Assembly: GCA_945869195.1 (NCBI GenBank)
Contig: CAMBNV010000003.1
Coordinates: 1-64,000, forward strand
Length of the DNA: 64,000 nucleotides
Source: Gemmatimonas phototrophica
GTDB lineage: Bacteria > Gemmatimonadota > Gemmatimonadetes > Gemmatimonadales > Gemmatimonadaceae
Direction of reading: 5' to 3'
Shown one piece after another: positions 50,541 through 61,202 of the stretch. A model generated the notes under the pieces. It was not told the origin of the DNA. It made no database searches and saw only the letters and a list, made by a program, of their open reading frames with translations. How positions within the stretch are numbered: the first letter of the stretch is position 1; each line of letters begins with the position of its first letter. Position numbers and translations under genes: made by a program.

Positions 50541-52820
50541 GTGGTGATTTGGCGCCACTCTCTTCTGGCGGGACTGGCGCACCTCCTTCTGGCGGCGTCG
50601 GCCCTCGGCGCGCAGGAGACGCGTTGCGAGCGCGGCGACGTCGAAGTGCGATCGCTCACCTTTCGGGGCAACACGGCGTTCACTGCCGCCACGCTCGCCG
50701 CCGGTATCGTGACGACGCCGTCGACCTGGGCGCGCCGCGTGCTCCGCGTGATCGGTTCCAAGCACTGCCTCGACACGCAGCAGTTGCCTGATGACGTGCT
50801 TCGCCTGGCGTTCTGGTACCGCAACTACGGCTTCATCGACGCGACAGTCGACACCATCGTCACGCGCGTCGGCGCCAACCGGGTTGCCATCCTATTCGAC
50901 ATCAAAGAGGGCACGCCGGTGCTGGTCGACACCGTGCGCGTCGAAGGTCTGGCGGCGGTCCCCGAGCACGATCAGATCGTGGCGGGGTTGCCGTCCCAGG
51001 TGGGAGGACGGTTTGACCGCTATGCGAACCGGGCCACCAAAGACTCGATCACGAGGCGCCTGCGCGATGGTGGGTACCCCGAGGCTGAGACGTTTCTCGG
51101 GTACGATCTGCGAACCACCGCGCGTTCGGCGACGGTGATCTTCTCCGTGCTCCCGGGCGCGCGCCGCCATATCGGGCGGATCGATATCACCCGGACGGGA
51201 CGCGACGCCCGCTCCCCCGAGGTGACCGAGGCCGCAGTGGGCCGACTCGCCGGCCTCCAGACGGGCGACCTCTATCGCGAACGCGATCTCGAGCGCGCCA
51301 AGCGTACCCTGTATCAGAGCGAGGCGTTCTCGCAGGTGGAGGTGCAGCCCGCGCTGGTCAGTGACGACTCGCTGTTCCGCGTCGACATCGACGTCGTCGA
51401 GGCCTCGCTGCGCGCAGCCCGTTTCGGCGGTGGATGGGGCACCCTCGACTGTTTTCGCACGACCGGCGAGTTCACCGAGTACAACCTCTTTAAGACCGCA
51501 ACGCGACTCGAACTGCGCGGCCGCGTCTCGAAGATCGGCATGGGGGAACCCCTCGCTGGCGCCGAGCGGTTCTGCAGCCAGACGGCGACGAAAGACGAGT
51601 TCGGACATTTTCTGAACTACTTCGGGAGCGCCACGCTCAGTCAGCCCTCGCTCTTGCGCGCCAGCTTCGTACCAACACTCTCGGTGTATTCTGAGCGGCG
51701 GTCGGAGTTCAAGGCGTTTCTCCGCACGGCGCCGATCGGCGCGAGTCTCGGGCTCAGTCGATCAGTGCCCGGGCGCTCGCTCAACCTAGGCTACAGCGTG
51801 GAGCTCGGGCGCACAGAGGCACAGCCCGCGCTCTTCTGCGCCGTATTCAGCGTCTGTGTCGAGGCCGACCGCGACGCGCTGCAACAGCTCCAACGCGTCG
51901 CGGTGCTGAGCGCCGCCACTAGCTACGACCGTGCCGACGACGCCAGTGATCCCTCGCGTGGAATTGTGGGGCGCGCCGACGTGCGCTACGCGTCAAAGTT
52001 CACGGGGTCGGATGAGGCCGTGCAGTTCGCGCGCCTCACCGCCGACGGTACGATCTACCGGCCACTAGGTGCCGACCTCGTGCTCGCGGTGCGCCTGCGC
52101 ATGGGCAGCGTTCTGGGACCGACCCTCGCGCTCAACCGCAACGCCAGCTTCGTGCCCGCGCAGGAGCGACTCTTTGCCGGCGGCCCCAATACGGTGCGCG
52201 GCTTCCAGCAGAATGAGCTTGGACCGGCCGTCTACATCCCCGAGCGCTACGACACGATTAGCGTCGCCACCGGGCTCCCGGTCGCCGGCGGGAGCATTAC
52301 GCTCGGCCAGCAGGTCTGGTTCCGCTCCGACGACTCGGTGCGACAGCGCGCCGTGCCCACCGGCGGCAACGCCATGGTGGTGGGCAACGTCGAACTCCGC
52401 ATCGTGAGTCCGTTTCTCCCCGAGTTGTTCAAGTGGACGGTCTTCGTCGATGTCGGTCACGTCTGGAACCGGGGTGCGGGCGCAGACCCTCTCACGTTCG
52501 CCACGCTCGCCGCGACACCGGGAGTCGGCGTGCGAATCCGCACGCCAATCGGTTATCTCCGTGCAGACATCGCGTACAATCCGTACGAACGTCCGGAGGG
52601 TGCGGCCTACTTCGATGCGCCGCTTACCGAGGGCGGCGCGCTCTACTGTGTGAGCCCAGGAAACAGGCTCATCGTGACGAAAATTGTGGACCCATCGAAT
52701 GCGGCGCAGACGATCCTCAGGCAGGCCGTCGGCACCTGCCCCAATAGCTTTCGGCCGTCGCGCGGCACGACTTTTCTCAGTCGCCTGCGACCCTCGATCG
52801 CGATCGGACACGCCTTCTAG
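50541..52820 (+). CDS. BamA/TamA-family (Omp85) outer membrane protein
   Basis: POTRA-like repeats then barrel with RLFAGGPNTVRGFQQNELGP (VRG(F/Y) motif). Confidence 0.88.
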   Translation: MVIWRHSLLAGLAHLLLAASALGAQETRCERGDVEVRSLTFRGNTAFTAATLAAGIVTTPSTWARRVLRVIGSKHCLDTQQLPDDVLRLAFWYRNYGFIDATVDTIVTRVGANRVAILFDIKEGTPVLVDTVRVEGLAAVPEHDQIVAGLPSQVGGRFDRYANRATKDSITRRLRDGGYPEAETFLGYDLRTTARSATVIFSVLPGARRHIGRIDITRTGRDARSPEVTEAAVGRLAGLQTGDLYRERDLERAKRTLYQSEAFSQVEVQPALVSDDSLFRVDIDVVEASLRAARFGGGWGTLDCFRTTGEFTEYNLFKTATRLELRGRVSKIGMGEPLAGAERFCSQTATKDEFGHFLNYFGSATLSQPSLLRASFVPTLSVYSERRSEFKAFLRTAPIGASLGLSRSVPGRSLNLGYSVELGRTEAQPALFCAVFSVCVEADRDALQQLQRVAVLSAATSYDRADDASDPSRGIVGRADVRYASKFTGSDEAVQFARLTADGTIYRPLGADLVLAVRLRMGSVLGPTLALNRNASFVPAQERLFAGGPNTVRGFQQNELGPAVYIPERYDTISVATGLPVAGGSITLGQQVWFRSDDSVRQRAVPTGGNAMVVGNVELRIVSPFLPELFKWTVFVDVGHVWNRGAGADPLTFATLAATPGVGVRIRTPIGYLRADIAYNPYERPEGAAYFDAPLTEGGALYCVSPGNRLIVTKIVDPSNAAQTILRQAVGTCPNSFRPSRGTTFLSRLRPSIAIGHAF

Positions 52821-52823
52821 CGT

Positions 52824-55800
52824 ATGGGACGCCGCCGACTCGTTGTGCTCGTGAGCGCCCTGCTGATGCTCGTCATCGGGGCGGCTCTGGTCGGCGCATT
52901 TGTCGCGGCGACCCAGAGCGCGGGTGGGCGCGACTTCATTCGGCGCGTAGTTCAGGCGCAGCTCTCCCGCTCCGTGGAGGGTACACTCCGGCTGGGGATG
53001 CTCCATGGCTCGTTCATCACCGACCTCGTGGTCGACTCCATCGAGATACGCGACGACGGTGATTCACTCTTCGCCGCGACGGGGCCAATCCGCGTAACGT
53101 TTGATCCGCGGGACCTGATGGATGGACGACTGATTCTCCGGACCGTTGAGTTCACGCGTCCCCGCGTAGGCGTGCGGCGCGACGTCGACGGCATCTGGAA
53201 CATCGAGAAGCTCTGGCCTAAGCCCATCACGCCTCGTGGTGCCAAGCGTCCGTCGTCGTTCGGCAGCGTCTTCGTCCTTGAGCAGGTGTCAGTGCGCGGG
53301 GGTGAGTTCTGGGCGACGATGCCCTGGGTGCCGTCTGACACGCTTCGCGGGGCCGCTCGCGAGGCGGTCATCGCGACGGCGCTCGGCGATGGCATCTCCG
53401 AAACGCGCCGCGCCGGTGCGCGTAGGTTCACGCGCACCTTCCGCTGGCGCAACATCGCCGCCGACCTCCCGCGCATTCGTCTGTCGTATCCCGATTCTTC
53501 GGGACGGGTCATCGACGTCGCGCGTCTCGACGTCGCCGAGTCAAACCCACCGTTCAGATTCCGCGACGTGCAGGGCGCCCTGCGCTGGGTGGGCGACTCG
53601 ATCTGGTTCAACTTCCCTCGATTCGCGCTCACGAGCTCGACGGGTCGCGCGAACGGTAAGGTCTGGTGGGCCCCGGGCGCGGTACCCAACTATCGGGTGC
53701 ACGTCGTGGGCGACTCGGTCTCGCTCGCTGACGTGGCGTGGATCGCGCCCTCGCTCCCCACCGAGGGGGGCGGACGCCTAACGCTCGACATCCGCAATGC
53801 GCCAGGGATTCGCGACGGACTCGAGTACGTGATCAGCGGGTTGGACGTGCGGTCGCACGCCTCGCGGGTGCGCGGAAAGATGACCTGGGTGATCGGCGGT
53901 CCGGTCGCGGTGATGAAGGACGTCGACCTCGAGGCACTGCCGGTCGACTTTCAGTTGATCGAGCGTTTCAATCAGGCGCCGCTCGCGTATCCATTCGCCG
54001 GTCAGCTGACGGGGCGCCTGCGCGGGCGAGGCGGGCCGCTGAACCGGTTCATGATCGACGACCTACGCCTCCTGTTCCGCGACGGCAACGTCTTGGGGGC
54101 AGTCGCAGAGGGACGCGCCCAGGGCGAGATCGACATCCTCGAGCCGGCCAACGCGACCTTCCGCGGTTTCACCGTCGCGCTCGACTCGTTCGACTTGCGC
54201 ACGCCGCAGGCAGTGATTCCCGACTTCCCTGCGCTCGCTGGGCAACTCATGGGTCGTGCCCAGTTGGACTCGTCCTGGCTTGACCTGCGGTTTTCCGGCG
54301 CCGACCTGACGCACAAGGATGGTGCTCTCCCGGAGTCCCGGTTCACAGGCCGTGGACGGATTACCTCGGGTGGGATCGAGATGGCGTACGACGTGGACTT
54401 CGAGGCGGAGCCGCTCTCGATGACGACGCTTTCGAAATCCTTCCCCGCGGTGCCGCTGCGCGGCGAGTTTTCGGGACGACTGAAGGCGTCTGGCACGCTC
54501 CGCGATCTCTTGGTCGTCACCGACCTCTCGAGCGAAGCCGGGCGGATCACGGCTGACCTTCGGCTCGACGCCGAAGCGCCACGCTACCAGCTCAGCGGAG
54601 AGGCGCAGCTGACGCAGCTGGATCCGCAGGTCGCGTTCGATGATCTGCGTATGCCGAGCGGAGAACTAACGGCGCGATTCCTCGCCGATCTCGTTGGCGA
54701 CTCGCTCGCTGATCTCTCAGGGACTGCGGCGGTCCTCCTCGACCGATCGACGCTCTCGGGTGTTCGCATCTTCGCCGGCGATGGGCGACTGCGGTTCGCC
54801 GACGGCAAGGCGCTCCTCGACACGGTGCATCTGGAGACGACGGCGTTTGAGATCGACGCGACGGGCGCACTCGGTTTGCATGCCGGGCGAGCCGACTCGG
54901 TGTCGGTGCGCGCCCGCGTCGACTCGCTCGGTGGATTTCGTCCATGGATCGCGAGCAACGTCTCCGACTCGCTCGCGGGCGCGATGCGCCTTGATGGTCT
55001 CGCGAAGGGTTGGGTGCGCGACTTCTCTTTCGACGCGACCCTCGACGGCGCGGGCTGGCTGAGTGGCGGTTCGGACATCCGTCTCGTCACCGGGGAGGCC
55101 GAACTCACTGGGCTTCCCAGCGCGCCGAAGGGGACGATCGCTATCTCTGCCGACACGATGCGCGCGGCCGGCTTCGCGATCAACCGCGCGTTCATTCGTG
55201 GGACGCTCGACGGGACTGGGAGCGGTATTGTCGATGTCGACGTCGCGGGTGCGAACGGTACGCGGGCCGAGGCGCGAGCGCTCGTCGGTAGGTCGGACGA
55301 CTCAATCCGCGTCGTGCTCGATTCGCTCCTGCTGAGGACGCGCCAGCACCGCTGGTCGCTTGCTGGCCCCTCGGTGCTGTTGAGCGGACCGCAGGGCTTC
55401 TTCGTCGATTCGCTTGTACTCGCCGGCAGCGACGCCTCGCAACTCCGGATGATGGGCAGTGTTCCGCGCGACGGGGCGCTCGACTTCCGCGTCACCGCAC
55501 ACGGACTCCCCGTCTCCGACTTCGCAGAGCTGCTGCAGATCAGCGGCACGCACGAAGGCCGGATCGACCTCGACGGTCGCTTGCAGGGCACGCGGGCCGT
55601 TCCGACGCTTGAGGCTCTGGCCTCGATGCGGAACGGCCTGATCGGCGGGGTGCGTCTCGACACGCTGGACGCGACGATGACGGCCGCGGCGGACATGCTC
55701 CACTTCGGTGCGACGCTCGGTTCGCCACTCCAGCCAATGATGCGGGCCGAGGGCACACTGCCGCTCGCGATGCGCCTCGACGGCGCCGGCGCGGCGATGC

Positions 55801-57356
55801 TCGAGAATGCGCCCGTGCGCGCGACCCTGCGCGCCGACTCCGTGAGCCTTCGCATCCTCGAGACGTTCACCAAGCGGAGCACCGGTGACCCCGGCAACTT
55901 CGCACTCAACCTAGACGTCAGCGGACTCTGGAGCCGGCCGCGCCTGGACGGTCGACTGCTCGTGCGCAACGGTGATTTGCTGATCGCGCCGCTCGGCGAT
56001 GTGCGCTGGCGCAATATCACCGCCGACATCGGATTGAGCGGCGACAGCATAGCAATCCGCCTGCTCTCCGCGACGTCAAGCACCGAAGGCCGCGAAGGTC
56101 GTGCCTCCGTCTCCGGCTGGATGACGATTCCGGATCTCGACAACCCCGGTTTTGACGTGACAGTCCGGGCCAACGCGTTCCACGCCTACAACGTGCCCAA
56201 TGTCGCCGACATCGATCTCTCGGACAGTCTCCGGATCAATGGGAGCCTGAGGGCGGCAACGCTCCGCGGCGGACTCACTGCCGACCGCGCGATTATCAGC
56301 ATTCCTGAGATCGCAACCAAGAGTGTGATCTCGCTCGCCGAATTCGATCGCTTCGGTCTGCTCGACACCACGCGCCTACTCGACCGCCGCTTGGCTCCAC
56401 GCGCTCCGTCGGTCTTCTTGCAAAACCTCGCGGTGCGGGACGTACCGATCCAGATGGGACGCGACGTCTGGTTGCGTTCGGAGGAAGCGAACATTAACCT
56501 CGGCGGTCAGGTCTCGATCATGCGGGCGCAAGCCGTGCGGGCGCGTTCCAACGGTGAGGTGCAGCTCGCAATCACCGGTGCACTACAGACCGTGCGCGGT
56601 ACCTACCGACTCGATCTCGGGCCGGTGCAGCGCACATTCGAGGTCGAACAGGGCGAGATCCGGTGGTTCGGCGACGCTGACTACGTCTTCAATCCGTCGC
56701 TGGATATCGCCGCGATGCACACCGTGCGACAGTACAGCAAGCAGGGGTCGCAGCCCGATGTACATGTGCGTGTGAACATCGGCGGCACGCTGCTCGACCC
56801 GTCTGCCGCGCTCTCCTCGCCTGATTCGACTCGCGTGAAAAACACCGATCTGATCAGCTATCTGGTCACTGGCGGCCCGAGCTTCGCGATTGGTGATCGT
56901 GATGCGAACTACACCTCGACGGCGGCCCGCGTGCTGCTCAGCTCGCTGGGGAGTGTGCTCGGCGGCAAGGCCGGCGGACTCTGCGATGATGCGCGACTCT
57001 CGACGTCTGGAATTCAGGAGGGTGGGCAGGGGATCGTCGGCAGCACGGCGGCGGTACTCGAAGGCACGCGCTTTAATTGCGGCAAGCAGCTTGGCGATCG
57101 CGCCTTCGTTCGTCTCGACGCCGGTCTCTGTCAGGTGGGCCAGTTCGTGCAGGGAGGTGGTAGCGGTACGGCATCTGCGTTCGCGAACTCGATCGGCATC
57201 AAGGTTGATTACCTTATGAATTCTGGCCTGACATTGTCCGCAGGCGTCGAGCCGCCGACCAGTGCCGTGCTCTGCACGCAGAGCGTCAATGCGCGAGGGT
57301 TTGTTCCGACTCCGCAACAGTTCGGATTCGACCTCTTCCGTGCCTGGCGGTTCTAG
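52824..57356 (+). CDS. TamB-like translocation/assembly module protein (1510 aa)
   Basis: N-terminal TM anchor; C-terminal DUF490-like region GTYRLDLGPVQRTFEVEQGEIRWFGDADYVFNPSLDIAAMHTVRQ...LISYLVTGGPSF. Confidence 0.9.
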   Translation: MGRRRLVVLVSALLMLVIGAALVGAFVAATQSAGGRDFIRRVVQAQLSRSVEGTLRLGMLHGSFITDLVVDSIEIRDDGDSLFAATGPIRVTFDPRDLMDGRLILRTVEFTRPRVGVRRDVDGIWNIEKLWPKPITPRGAKRPSSFGSVFVLEQVSVRGGEFWATMPWVPSDTLRGAAREAVIATALGDGISETRRAGARRFTRTFRWRNIAADLPRIRLSYPDSSGRVIDVARLDVAESNPPFRFRDVQGALRWVGDSIWFNFPRFALTSSTGRANGKVWWAPGAVPNYRVHVVGDSVSLADVAWIAPSLPTEGGGRLTLDIRNAPGIRDGLEYVISGLDVRSHASRVRGKMTWVIGGPVAVMKDVDLEALPVDFQLIERFNQAPLAYPFAGQLTGRLRGRGGPLNRFMIDDLRLLFRDGNVLGAVAEGRAQGEIDILEPANATFRGFTVALDSFDLRTPQAVIPDFPALAGQLMGRAQLDSSWLDLRFSGADLTHKDGALPESRFTGRGRITSGGIEMAYDVDFEAEPLSMTTLSKSFPAVPLRGEFSGRLKASGTLRDLLVVTDLSSEAGRITADLRLDAEAPRYQLSGEAQLTQLDPQVAFDDLRMPSGELTARFLADLVGDSLADLSGTAAVLLDRSTLSGVRIFAGDGRLRFADGKALLDTVHLETTAFEIDATGALGLHAGRADSVSVRARVDSLGGFRPWIASNVSDSLAGAMRLDGLAKGWVRDFSFDATLDGAGWLSGGSDIRLVTGEAELTGLPSAPKGTIAISADTMRAAGFAINRAFIRGTLDGTGSGIVDVDVAGANGTRAEARALVGRSDDSIRVVLDSLLLRTRQHRWSLAGPSVLLSGPQGFFVDSLVLAGSDASQLRMMGSVPRDGALDFRVTAHGLPVSDFAELLQISGTHEGRIDLDGRLQGTRAVPTLEALASMRNGLIGGVRLDTLDATMTAAADMLHFGATLGSPLQPMMRAEGTLPLAMRLDGAGAAMLENAPVRATLRADSVSLRILETFTKRSTGDPGNFALNLDVSGLWSRPRLDGRLLVRNGDLLIAPLGDVRWRNITADIGLSGDSIAIRLLSATSSTEGREGRASVSGWMTIPDLDNPGFDVTVRANAFHAYNVPNVADIDLSDSLRINGSLRAATLRGGLTADRAIISIPEIATKSVISLAEFDRFGLLDTTRLLDRRLAPRAPSVFLQNLAVRDVPIQMGRDVWLRSEEANINLGGQVSIMRAQAVRARSNGEVQLAITGALQTVRGTYRLDLGPVQRTFEVEQGEIRWFGDADYVFNPSLDIAAMHTVRQYSKQGSQPDVHVRVNIGGTLLDPSAALSSPDSTRVKNTDLISYLVTGGPSFAIGDRDANYTSTAARVLLSSLGSVLGGKAGGLCDDARLSTSGIQEGGQGIVGSTAAVLEGTRFNCGKQLGDRAFVRLDAGLCQVGQFVQGGGSGTASAFANSIGIKVDYLMNSGLTLSAGVEPPTSAVLCTQSVNARGFVPTPQQFGFDLFRAWRF

Positions 57357-57359
57357 TAT

Positions 57360-57379
57360 GAATCGCGCGAACGCGATTC
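57360..57379 (+). terminator. Small terminator-like hairpin after tamB-like gene
   Basis: GAATCGCG - CGAA - CGCGATTC, directly at the stop codon. Confidence 0.4.
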
Positions 57380-57582
57380 CTTGGTCTGCCGTGCCTGCGG
57401 CACCCAGTTGCGATCAGGGGAGGGGTCGTGGTGCGAGCACAGCGAAACCTTCGTGAGCCCGATTTGTACGTGAAGCGGTGTGACGCGTTGCAGGAGTGCT
57501 TTCGCTGCGCTCAAGCAGGGTGCGTCCAGTCAGCTCTCAACGTCGTGATCCACCGGACCACCCTCAACGCGAGTCGCCGCCA

Positions 57583-58536
57583 ATGACATCTCTCTCTCGC
57601 TTCGGACTCGCGGTCGGGCATGCGGCCGATCCGAACGGCGGTACGGGCTGCACCGTCGTCCGTGGGATCAGTGCGCCGCACCGCGCTGCCGTGGCCGTGA
57701 TTGGCCGCGCCACGGGCTCACGCGAACTCGCGCTGCTCGAGCCCGGGCATCTCGTGGAACGAGTGGATGCGATCATGCTTGCAGGCGGCTCGGCCTACGG
57801 TCTCGATGCCGCCGCCGGCGTGATGCGCTGGATGGAAGCGCGAGGTCGTGGCTTCGCGGTGGCTGGCGGCGTGGTGCCGATTGTTCCAGCGGCGGTGCTC
57901 TTTGACCTCGAACCCTGTGGTCGATTCGACGCGCGTCCCACGGCGGCGATGGGCGAATCCGCCTGTGATCGCGCGACGAGCGAGAACATCGACGAAGGGT
58001 CGGTAGGCGCGGGGACGGGCCTTACGGTTGGCAAGGCGCTCGGAAGGGGCGGCGCCATGAAGGGGGGCTTCGGCCTTGCTGTGTGCGAATCCAATTCGTG
58101 CGCCGCCGCTGCGATGGTCGCGGTGAACGCGTTTGGTGACGTGCGAGACGTTAGCGGAAGGATCATCGCCGGGGCGCGGACACCAGGCGGTACGTTCGCC
58201 GACACGGCGCGCCTGCTCGCCGCTGGGAGTCTTGATCCTGCGTTCGGCGCGGCGGCTCCCAACACGACCCTCGCGGTAGTGGCAGTCGACGCGGCCTTCT
58301 CTCGTGTGGAGTTGCAACAGATCGCGCGGGCCGGGACGGCAGCGTATCACCGCCGTATCACACCGGCCGGTTCGAGCGTAGACGGCGACATTGTCTTCGC
58401 GCTCTCGCCAATGGACGGCCCGCGTGCGCCACTGGTACAGGCCGAGATGTTGGTTGTGGCCGCGCTCGAGGAGGCGATCGAGCGGGCGGTGAGGTTAGCA
58501 ATCGGACGCGATGGCGTCCCCGGGATTGCCGACTAG
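57583..58536 (+). CDS. P1 family (DmpA-like) peptidase
   Basis: MTSLSRFGLAVGHAADPNGGTGCTVV; VGAGTGLTVGKALGRGGAMKGGFG; APNTTLAVVAVDA. Confidence 0.9.
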   Translation: MTSLSRFGLAVGHAADPNGGTGCTVVRGISAPHRAAVAVIGRATGSRELALLEPGHLVERVDAIMLAGGSAYGLDAAAGVMRWMEARGRGFAVAGGVVPIVPAAVLFDLEPCGRFDARPTAAMGESACDRATSENIDEGSVGAGTGLTVGKALGRGGAMKGGFGLAVCESNSCAAAAMVAVNAFGDVRDVSGRIIAGARTPGGTFADTARLLAAGSLDPAFGAAAPNTTLAVVAVDAAFSRVELQQIARAGTAAYHRRITPAGSSVDGDIVFALSPMDGPRAPLVQAEMLVVAALEEAIERAVRLAIGRDGVPGIAD

Positions 58537-58542
58537 CCCCTC

Positions 58543-58968
58543 TTAGGAGACTAACCCGCCCATGGCGGGCAGCGCCACAGGACCCGAGCGAACGTGCAAT
58601 AGGAGCTCAGCGCAGAGATTGCTGTCGAGCACCACACGCATCACATGCGTTCCCGCTTCCTGGATCGGTAGGTCGATCGCGGCGATGACCGGCACGTCGA
58701 GCTCGGTCGCTCCTGGCGGCGGCGTTCCCACCTCGAGTTCGCCAGAGGAGGACCAGATTTCGTTCCCGCTCGGACCAAACCATCCAAAGCCCAGCGTGTG
58801 GCGGCCGATATCCCTCGGTAGCGCTTTGAGGCGGACCACCATGGTGGCGCGCGGATGCACGGACGGGAGGGTGGCGACCTGCAGCGCATCGAACACGCCG
58901 AGGATGTTGAGTTTTCCTTCCTGCGAGATGTTCGCGGCGTCCGCGAAGAGAGCAAATGAGACATGCAT
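58543..58968 (-). CDS. Conserved hypothetical protein (DUF6941-like)
   Basis: MHVSFALFADAANISQEGKLNILGVFDALQVATLPSVHPRATMVVRLKA. Confidence 0.7.
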   Translation of the reverse strand: MHVSFALFADAANISQEGKLNILGVFDALQVATLPSVHPRATMVVRLKALPRDIGRHTLGFGWFGPSGNEIWSSSGELEVGTPPPGATELDVPVIAAIDLPIQEAGTHVMRVVLDSNLCAELLLHVRSGPVALPAMGGLVS

Positions 58969-59027
58969 GAAATGAAGCTAGCCAGCGGGCAGCTCCTCTG
59001 CCTGAGACGTCTGGTTAGTTTTTACCT

Positions 59028-59927
59028 ATGTCCTCCGCCGAGCATTCCCTCCTGTCCCACCGCTCCGTCTCACATATGACCGAGCTGAGCCTCCTGTTGA
59101 TGGCTGTGATCTGGGGCGTGAACTTCTCGGTGGTGAAGTACGGGACACAGGTCATGGAGCCGCTCGCCTACAACGCGCTGCGGCTGTCACTGGCCTGCGC
59201 GGTGCTGCTCGCGATCGCGACCTGGCGGCCCGGCAAGAGGCCGATCGCGTCCGACCGTTGGCGGCTAATGGCACTCGGTGTGGTTGGGCACTCCTTTTAC
59301 CAGATCCTCTTCATCTATGGCATCACACGCACGCGAGCCGGCACGGCTGCGCTCGTCGTGGCGGCGAGCCCAGCGGCGGTGGCGCTCGTCGCGCGCGTGT
59401 GTGGTCACGACAGGCTCTCAGCGCGCGCCACCGCCGGGCTCGCTATCTCGATCGTTGGCGTCTTTCTCGTGCTCGGCGACTCTATCAGCGCCAACGGGCC
59501 ATCGCATTTCGTTGGTGATCTCCTGATTCTCGGCGCCGTCGTCTGCTGGGCCTTTTTCAGCAACGGGCTCGTCGCGATCACGCAGCGCGTCGACGCGCTG
59601 CAGGTCGCCGCGTGGACGCTCGTCGGTGGTGTGGGCCCGATCATACTGGTCGGGACTCCTCAACTGCTACGCGTCGAGTGGACCGACGTGACGCTGCTGA
59701 CCTGGGCGGCCGTGTTCTACTCTGGGGTCATGGCGATGGTCGTCGCGAGTCTGCTCTGGTACCGCGGGGTCCATCTGATCGGGCCCACACGCACGTCGAT
59801 GTTCGGCAATCTTCAGCCGCTCGTCGCGGTCGTGGTGGCGTGGCTCGTACTCGGAGAGGTGCCGACGATGTTGCAGGGCGCGGGCGCCGCCACGGTGCTC
59901 GGCGGCCTCTATCTCTCCCGTCGATGA
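59028..59927 (+). CDS. EamA/DMT family transporter
   Basis: Ten-TM duplicated EamA repeats: LLMAVIWGVNFSVVKYG..., LEPLVAVVVAW-type C-terminal repeat (LQPLVAVVVAWLVLGEVPTMLQGAGAATVLGGLYL). Confidence 0.9.
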   Translation: MSSAEHSLLSHRSVSHMTELSLLLMAVIWGVNFSVVKYGTQVMEPLAYNALRLSLACAVLLAIATWRPGKRPIASDRWRLMALGVVGHSFYQILFIYGITRTRAGTAALVVAASPAAVALVARVCGHDRLSARATAGLAISIVGVFLVLGDSISANGPSHFVGDLLILGAVVCWAFFSNGLVAITQRVDALQVAAWTLVGGVGPIILVGTPQLLRVEWTDVTLLTWAAVFYSGVMAMVVASLLWYRGVHLIGPTRTSMFGNLQPLVAVVVAWLVLGEVPTMLQGAGAATVLGGLYLSRR

Positions 59928-60619
59928 AACGCATCGTTCTCTTCGACATCGACGGGACGCTGCTCCTCAGCCACGGCGCCGGCCGCACCGCGATGGAGGC
60001 TGCGCTCGTCGGAACCTTCGGCACGCCGGGACCGTCGACCTACCGTTACGACGGCAAGACCGACAAGCTCATCGTGCGCGAGACGATGCGCGCCGAGGGG
60101 TTTTCGGACGCAGTCATTGATGCACAGATGCCCCTGGTACTCGAACGGTATCTCGCGGGACTGGACACCGCCCTCGCCGACGTCACGCGTCAGGCGTACG
60201 CGCTCCCCGGAATCCGCGCGATTGTCGACGCAGTCGAGCGCGCCGACGACCTGGTGCTCGGGCTCCTCACGGGCAACGTCGTCACTGGGGCCCGCGCGAA
60301 ACTGCGCGCGGTCGCGCTTGAGTTCGACCGGTTCGTGGTTGGCGCCTTCGGGTCGGACCATGAGGATCGCCCTCAGCTCCCGCCCATCGCGCGCGAACGT
60401 GCCAGCAGGCTGCTCGGCTACGACGTACCGGGCGACCGGCTCGTGATCATCGGCGACACGCCGGCCGACATTCACTGCGGCCGCGGCGTCGGTGCACGCG
60501 CGATCGCAGTCGCCACTGGCGGCTACACGGTTACGCAACTCGCCGCGCACGATCCGGCGGCTACGTTTGCCAATCTATCCGACACGCCGTTAGTGCTCGA
60601 GGCAATCCGCGATGCGTGA
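59924..60619 (+). CDS. HAD family hydrolase (phosphoglycolate phosphatase-like)
   Basis: MKRIVLFDIDGTLLLSHGAG canonical DxDGT; LVIIGDTPADIHCGRGVGARAIAVATGGY. Confidence 0.92.
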   Translation: MKRIVLFDIDGTLLLSHGAGRTAMEAALVGTFGTPGPSTYRYDGKTDKLIVRETMRAEGFSDAVIDAQMPLVLERYLAGLDTALADVTRQAYALPGIRAIVDAVERADDLVLGLLTGNVVTGARAKLRAVALEFDRFVVGAFGSDHEDRPQLPPIARERASRLLGYDVPGDRLVIIGDTPADIHCGRGVGARAIAVATGGYTVTQLAAHDPAATFANLSDTPLVLEAIRDA

Positions 60620-61202
60620 GGTTGAACTCAAGGGCATTGTTCCCGACCTGGAAGCCACGCGTGCGGCGTTGCGGACGGCGGGGGCACTGCTCAGCTACAA
60701 AGGCCGCCTCGAAGACAAGCGCTATGACACGCCGGAGCGTGCGCTGGCACTCCGGGATCACGTGCTGCGATTGCGCGTCTATCGTGACACCACGGTGCGC
60801 GCGATGCTCGACTGGAAGGGACCCACCACCTACCAAGACGGCTATAAAGTCCGCGAAGAGCACTCGGTGAGCCTTGGCCATCCGGACGATCTCGCACTGA
60901 TGCTTGAACGCCTCGGGTATGTGGTCACGCGTGAGATCGATCGCGAGATTGAGCAGTACACGGTGGCAGGCGCCACCGTGCGGATTGAGCGGTATCCCCG
61001 CATGGATGTGCTCGTCGAAGTCGAGGGCGAGCCAGACGCGATCGAACGAGGCATCGTCTTGCTTGCCCTGCCGCGCGCCTTGTTTACCTCAGAGCGCTTG
61101 CCAGACTACGTCCGGCACTTCGAGGACCGAACCGGCCAGCGCGCGGCGATCTGTGATCGCGAACTCACGGGCGACTATCGCTACTCCGCGACCGATGCCT
61201 GA
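60612..61202 (+). CDS. CYTH domain protein (class IV adenylate cyclase-like)
   Basis: MREVELKG (ExExK), RYDTPERALALRDHVLRLRVYRDTTVRAMLDWKGPT, REIDREIEQYTVAGATVRIERYPRMDVLVEVEG. Confidence 0.9.
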   Translation: MREVELKGIVPDLEATRAALRTAGALLSYKGRLEDKRYDTPERALALRDHVLRLRVYRDTTVRAMLDWKGPTTYQDGYKVREEHSVSLGHPDDLALMLERLGYVVTREIDREIEQYTVAGATVRIERYPRMDVLVEVEGEPDAIERGIVLLALPRALFTSERLPDYVRHFEDRTGQRAAICDRELTGDYRYSATDA

